Shown here: positions 1 to 64,000 of the stretch, piece by piece
How positions within the stretch are numbered: the stretch's first letter is position 1
Layout of the letters: each line of letters starts with the position of its first letter
Source: Nannobrachium achirus
Lineage: Eukaryota > Chordata > Actinopteri > Myctophiformes > Myctophidae
Assembly (NCBI GenBank): GCA_963921795.1
Contig: OY997661.1
Location: 36,481,970-36,545,969, forward strand
Direction: 5' to 3'
Length of the DNA: 64,000 nt
The notes under the pieces: generated by a model
What the model was told of the DNA's origin: nothing
What the model saw: only the letters and a program-made list of their open reading frames with translations
Database searches by the model: none
Program-made: the position numbers and the translations under genes

Positions 1-299
1 CGTCCGAGCCCTCTCCCTCCCCTCCTTTAAAACCACCCTGAAAAGTCACTTTCAGGTGGCTGCAACTCGAAACTGGTAAAAAAAAATCCTTACTTCCCCC
101 TGACCATTACTGTAAAATGTGTAAGTACCATTTTTTGTTTAGTTTTCTTATGATGATATTTTCTGCATAGTACTGTGTTCTATTTGTCTGTCATTTAGGC
201 CTAATGTTGTATGAGTTGCAAAAGGTACCCCAATTTAAACAAGCCAAAAGCTTTCTTGTGGTTTTTATCCTTTTAGTTGACCTTGTACCAGTGATCTGT

Positions 300-660
300 A
301 CTGTCCTGTACCTTTTCCTATGCAAATAGGGGTTGACACAAAGGACTCAGAGGCACTTGGCAAGTACAGGTCAATGAGGTCATGTTCTGCATGCCCAAAG
401 GTCAACATTACTTTTACTCAAGTATCCATTATAAAATCATGGGTAAAAATGTAATAATTACCTTCAATTTAACACTTTTTTAACTATCTGGTTTATACTC
501 CACAGACTAGAAGACAGAGCGCTTGTGTTGTGTTTATAGATGGTTGCATCCCCTCTCAAAAAGTGCCCGGTGGGGCAACTTGAAAGCAAACTCTACCTGC
601 CAGAAAGTCTTATTTACCTGCCAGGGGCAGGTGGGCAACCCTTAATGTCAAGGCCTGCAA
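300..660 (+). repeat. Dispersed repeat, copy 1 (inverted copy at 57735-58250)
   Basis: Segments such as GTTGACACAAAGG, TACAGGTCAATGAGGTCATG, CATCCCCTCTCAAAAAGTGC and TACCTGCCAGGGGCAGG recur, reverse-complemented and in matching order, near 57735-58250. The family is not recognised. Confidence 0.6.
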
Positions 661-898
661 ACCTCTAATGAAATCTTCAATCAATTGAATACAGTATGAG
701 TAAATGTACTTTCTTACACCACTGAATGACACCAGAGTGCCACCAGAGGGTGCTGTGCTGTGCTCCTGTGGCAGAACCCTGCATGCAGTTCCCTCACACA
801 GCCTTCCCATTGGAGGAGATATCGATGGAACCGATTGGCTGATGATGTGGTCATCGCAGCATGTACACACACAACACACGCGCGCACGCACAAACACG

Positions 899-904
<6 letters not shown>

Positions 905-952
<48 letters not shown>
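905..952 (+). repeat. (CA)n microsatellite
   Basis: Pure CA run preceded by CGCG-rich interrupted units. Confidence 0.97.
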
Positions 953-955
<3 letters not shown>

Positions 956-1885
956 ACACACATCGGTATGTCTCTTGTCACAGTTCATTTGTCAAATTCT
1001 GCTACACTTTGACATTTGGCTCTCACACTCAGTCAAAAGTAGGCCTTCTGTACATAAATACAGGACTGTCTGTGGACAATCTGGATTAAAAGGCAGCAAA
1101 ACATAAAATATAAAACATAAAGTAAATCAATAAATATGAATAAAGCAACAAAGTGAGATAGACCCCCCTCCCCAACAGTGAGAGAGTGAAACTGGAAGAG
1201 TTCAGTAGTTTCCATAGTAACAGGGAGGAGCGTGGTTGTGGTCATGATGAAACCAACGCACGCACAAAATAATGAAATGATAAAGAAATGTACCAATTTT
1301 TATGGGCCATGACTCAAGTAAAAATTCAATTTTCTTAACTACATTTAAACAAAATATTTAGACCTATATTTCAAGATTTAAATAATTTACACGTTCATTT
1401 ATAGATTTAAAAACGAAGTGCAGTAGCAGTGGTGTAAATTAACTACTGTAAGTACATTTAAAGTACTGTATGTTTTGAGGTATTTGCAGTGGAGTATTTA
1501 TAATAATAATAATACAATAATAATAATAAAAAGCCATTCAGAATAGAATAGCCTACCCACTCATCAGCTACATTTTAGTGTACCAGTTGCAATCGTGTCT
1601 AATCATTTCTTATTGTCGTCACTTTCAATTCTTGCCGAGTTCTCCCTTCTGATTGGATAGAAATTGGTATCCCCGCCCCGACCTGAAAATGTATTCTGTT
1701 TAATAAAGAGACTCCTGTTACTGAACAGTGAACACTCTAGGAGGCCTACCACCAGAATATAGCCATTTAATATTTTGTTCAAACAAAAATATATATATCC
1801 AAATATATATTGTGACTTGTGCAGAATGAAATCACAAATGAATTCAAACTAATGCAGTCAGTTAGTCAAAACCAAATCAGGCAGC

Positions 1886-3666
1886 TTTATTTCAAAATTG
1901 AGTGAACAAAACAAATCAAGACGTTATTTAAAAAAAAAGTAAAACAATACCACTAAAAGAAACAATGTAAAATAAGAGAAAAAGCTCAATACAGTAAGAC
2001 ACTAAACAAACTGAAAAAAAAAAGAAAAAAAAAAAAACTTTGTGCAGTAGGCTACAGAGGTAACAAAAAAAACAGACGGCGTATATCTGAGAACTATTGC
2101 ACAGTTAAGAGAAAGGCAAAACGATCTAACCGATAAGCAACTCAACTTATTGATCTCGTATAATCTGTATTAGACCTATATGTATCCAATATAATAAACA
2201 AATGCAGCAGCAATGTCTTGCTGCTACAGCAACACTGCTGACTGTACAATGACAAGAACCACGGCCCGTTCCCCTTGACAAGCGGTTGCCCTGGTACCTC
2301 CCGGGGTCCTTGAGGGGTTCCACAGGGGTCCCCAGCTAAATGATTGGTAATGCTGGTCCGATTGGTTCCATTTGTACACTTTCAGAGTTATACGGGGTCC
2401 GTGGCCTAATGGATCGCAAACTGAGGGGTAGTTGAAATGAAAAGCGTTTTGAGAATCACTGCCCTTGACGACAGGACTGGCATCACCTTTGGCGAGTAGC
2501 TTGTGAGAGGGCGGGGCGATGTCAGGGTGCAAAAGATGCTCGTCCGGTAAATAAAGAGCATGTGAGGATTTGGAGGGCCGGACGAACAAACAAATCAATC
2601 AATCAATCAATCAATCAATCCACAGTTTAACATTTTAAGCTACATGCCGCACCGAGTTGAGGGCTGTTGTGTTTGTGTCGTGATTGTTGGCCAGAAACCT
2701 TGTATCTCCAAAACGTTTTCTCCCCCATATCTGTACACCATACTTAGTTGTACTACAGCGTTGTCGTTTTTTCACCCCTCATTTCCTGAAAAGTTATGGT
2801 TTTGACTTCCACCCGACAGTGACGACATGCGTTAGTATTACACTGTAATGTAAAACTGTCATTCCGTGGACAAACGGCCAGCCACAGCAGTTAGAAGGTT
2901 CAAATACTGGTGAGCCGTTGGCTAAACTGCTTCTTTGGCTGGTAGAACACTCACACATTCATAAACCTCACTCCAGGATTGGCCCAACTGGTACCAATCC
3001 CAAATTCCACCCTGCTACCATTTGTAGTTATTGTTGATTTATTTAGTGTCCCTTTTGGTGTATTTTATGTAGTGATTTAAAAAAGGATCACGTCACGTCA
3101 CCCAAGGTCCTTGCTAATGCTCATTAGAAAATGGCACCATTTTTGTCTACTCACTCTCTTGGGAGGGGTCAGATTAGCAGAACAAGCTTGGAAAAACTTA
3201 ACGTACAAGAGTGGAACATGGCTTGGTGACGTCATGGTGACATTTTCACCAGCCTTGGCACATTTCTACATTGTAACATCTCTCAGCGGGAGAGTGTTCC
3301 CCAATTACAATCCAAGCACTCCAGTTCTTCAGCACCGGTTCCATAAAAACTAAAAATCCAATTCCAAAGTCCTCCCCGCTTTAAACACACGCCTTGGACC
3401 AGGGACCAGAATCGCAAAATAACAGAATGGTCAACGGAGCAACAAAGTCACATCATCGTAGCACTGTTACAACAAACCATGCTCAAAATGTTTAATTCCA
3501 AAAAACGCAGTATTCAAATGGATTCCACACACATTGTTTTGGGGGTAGTGAGGTAAACAATGGAATAACAATGACAGTGTGTCCTATGAGTGTAGTGAGA
3601 GGATTCACAGTATGAAGGATAACTTATGGTGGTCTTCGGGGGGGTTGATGGCGACGGACAGCGCCC
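1886..3666 (-). other. fundc1: Possible fundc1 3' UTR
   Basis: This region lies downstream of the fundc1 stop. A minus-strand AATAAA at 1891-1886 could end the transcript, which would give a UTR of about 1.8 kb. It contains the hAT MITE at 2280-2461. Without RNA data the end is a guess. Positions 1-1885 hold repeats and AT-rich DNA, and I see no gene there. Confidence 0.25.
2280..2461. mobile_element. hAT-like MITE with exact 8-bp TSD
   Basis: Flanked by CCCTTGAC at 2272-2279 and 2462-2469. The right end TTTTGAGAATCACTG matches the CAGTGGTTCTCAA terminal-repeat family seen elsewhere in the window. The left end is degenerate. It contains the TTCCATTTGTACACT motif shared with copies near 45794, 52700 and 56800. 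Confidence 0.75.
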
Positions 3667-8243
<4,577 letters not shown>

Positions 8244-8481
8244 TTTGGATCAACTGCCTCTTATGTCACCAGGATGTTGACAATACTGGACCCCGCCCAC
8301 TGTGCGTGACGCTCAGCCACGTCACTCAACGCTTTGATCTAAAAAAATAAGAAATAATAAAATACAATACAATAAAATAGTAAAAACATAATACTATGAT
8401 ATAATGCATAGCTATGTAAAGAGAAAAACAATTAAACAAAACAATATACCGTATACATTTTTGTTTTGAGACTGCACACAC

Positions 8482-8732
<251 letters not shown>

Positions 8733-9250
8733 TTATAACAATCCTTCAGAAAATGTTAATTGAGTATCTTTGCAAAAGGATTCTGCATTTTTTTGTAATA
8801 GGCTTATAATACAGTTTAGACTGGTTCTTGGTTTACATCATAGACTAGCCTACTATTTCTAAGCATTTTTGATTGATTGACTACTTTATTTACAGTTTGC
8901 AAAGACAAGCAGGACAAGCAGTTCAACACAAGGTCTGTAAAGAGAGGATTTTAAACCCAAGAAAGCACAATATATCCATAGATATAGTGGTCCTTTTTTA
9001 GGACTAGTACTACTCAATTAATTGAAACATTTAATGACAGACAAATATTAGCCTGGCATAGCCAGACTATATACTAATGCAGGCTAACTAACTGCAGTAT
9101 ACATTCCTCCCTTGTGTTAACATGGGTGGATAGCTGTGCTAGGCTAGACAAATATACAATATATGAAGGGAAAACAAGTATCCTTAACATACTGAATATA
9201 GTAGAGTTGACATAGCTATGTAGGCCTATACTGTATATTGTGTATACAAT

Positions 9251-9560
9251 ATGGGAATAAACAAAGCAGCATTGAATATAGGCTAATTTTAATGTATGTA
9301 GGCCTACTATGGGAATAAACAGAGTTGCACATGGGCCTATAATATGAATGCATGTATGGATATTTGAATATAATATGAATGTATAAATGTAGGCTACTGT
9401 AAGGGAATAAACATATTGTATTGTTGTTAAATATATGCCTTATTGATAGACTACTATATGGGAATAAACAGAGTCGAATACAACATGAAATTATACTGTA
9501 GGGGAATTCACAGATTGAATATTATTATGTGAATGTAATGTATGGGAATAAACATACAGC
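9251..9560 (+). repeat. Degenerate tandem repeat with GGGAATAAACA core
   Basis: GGGAATAAACA recurs near 9253, 9311, 9413, 9470 and 9543, roughly every 55-100 bp, with shared spacer text such as ATGTAGGCCTACT and AATATGAATGTA. It directly abuts the CpG-rich kdm6a promoter. Confidence 0.75.
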
Positions 9561-9944
9561 AAAGACAGTCATATGGTGGCACGCGGCCGCTCTCATTGGC
9601 CGAAGATGCACGGGGAGGGCGTGGTTACGGCGGCGCGTGGGTTCGCTCGGGTGACACAATTCTAACAACTTTAGCTCCGTGGCTGCTGCAAAGGATTTAC
9701 ATGGTCCAGGGGAAAAAAAAGATCATACAGAATTTCCATTCCGGATTATTACTTCTTCGCCTCGTTTTTTATTTTTATTTTATTTTTTAAACCAGAGACA
9801 CCATCAACGACAAAACAACGCGGCGGTCGAGAAAATGTGACGTTTTGAGAAGAGAGCCGCTGCGCTCGCGCTCCTGTCCCCGTCTTGCAATAGAGAAAAC
9901 GGGGGGGATTGTTGTACTTCAACACCGATAGGAACCGCATCGGG

Positions 9945-9952
9945 TATAAAAA
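9945..9952 (+). promoter_or_regulatory. kdm6a: Candidate TATA box of kdm6a
   Basis: TATAAAAA sits in CGGGTATAAAAAAGG about 190 bp before the start codon, within a CpG-rich region. It would place transcription start near 9975, giving a 5' leader of about 160 nt. No experimental support. Confidence 0.45.
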
Positions 9953-10135
9953 AGGACTGTGTCATCTCTAGTTCTTCTTTTTTCTTCTTTTAAACTTTCT
10001 CATCAGTTTTTTCTTTTCTTTTTTTCTTTTTTAATCACGGACATTTTAACAGCTTTTTGGTTGAAATAATTATTTCGCTGCCGGGGGAGTGAGTTCTATC
10101 TACGCTCCTCGCAGCCCGGCCCAAGGTTGATTTCC

Positions 10136-63855
<53,720 letters not shown>

Positions 63856-63865
<10 letters not shown>

Positions 63866-64000
63866 GTAAGTTACAACACCACCCGTTCACATTAGTAAGT
63901 TACAACACCACCAGTTCACATTAGTAAGTTACAACACCACCAGTTACAACACCACCAGTTCACATTAGTAAGTTACAACACCACCAGTTCACATTAGTAA
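63856..64000 (+). repeat. 29-bp minisatellite containing the exon-29 5' splice site
   Basis: The unit starts GTTCACATTAGTAAGTTACA and ends ACACCACCA. Copies lie at 63856, 63885, 63914 and 63958, with a 15-bp partial at 63943 and an unfinished copy at 63987. Each full copy repeats TTA-GTAAGT, so there are donors at 63866, 63895, 63924, 63968 and 63997. Confidence 0.95.

Noticed and set aside
10127-10135. Earlier TTG start for exon 1
   Set aside because: Non-ATG starts are rare in vertebrates, and the ATG at 10136 aligns with human MKSCG as MQSRG.

Overview
This is a stretch of vertebrate nuclear DNA, almost certainly from a ray-finned (teleost) fish. It holds one small gene complete in its coding exons and one very large gene that runs off the right edge. 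The evidence is spliced genes with GT/AG introns, fish-type tRNA-derived SINEs, a heavy load of non-autonomous DNA transposons (mostly hAT-like with 8-bp target duplications) and very long CA/GT microsatellites. I cannot name the species.

Layout. Positions 1-8243 carry fundc1 on the minus strand: five coding exons, 157 codons, encoding the outer-mitochondrial-membrane mitophagy receptor. Its possible 3' UTR and downstream repeats occupy about 1-3666. Positions 8244-10135 are the divergent intergenic region: CA/TG repeats, a degenerate GGGAATAAACA tandem repeat, then a CpG-rich promoter with a TATA-like box at 9945. Positions 10136-63865 carry 29 coding exons of kdm6a/UTX on the plus strand. 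Their phases are consistent throughout and total 4,545 nt, or 1,515 codons. Only the short C-terminal coding exon is missing, beyond the window. FUNDC1 and KDM6A are also divergent neighbours on the human X, so this is conserved synteny.

kdm6a domains follow the exons: an Ala/Gly-rich N-terminus with the DEEKKMAAG signature (exon 1), TPR region (exons 2-12), a putative NLS exon (14), a long low-complexity linker with Gly/Ser/His/Gln runs (17-18), the JmjC H3K27 demethylase core (about 24-27) and the C-terminal zinc-binding domain (28-29). The iron ligands are present (HQE in exon 25, His of GTVHW in exon 26). A normally Thr residue of the 2-oxoglutarate pocket reads Ile.

Introns are mostly repeats. 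The most striking signal is a short palindrome found over 30 times. Its consensus arm resembles GAAAATAGCAGATCTACAAG followed by CTCACAACGC and the mirror arm. Several copies have substitutions that are paired across the two arms. It sits inside DNA transposons with at least three different terminal-repeat types. A second theme is simple repeats lying directly on splice sites: (GT)n forms the entire 3' splice-site region of exons 16 and 27, CTGT repeats form that of exon 14, and a 29-bp tandem repeat at the right edge copies the exon-29 5' splice site several times.

All assignments come from reading the sequence and remembered family knowledge. No alignment, search or folding was run.
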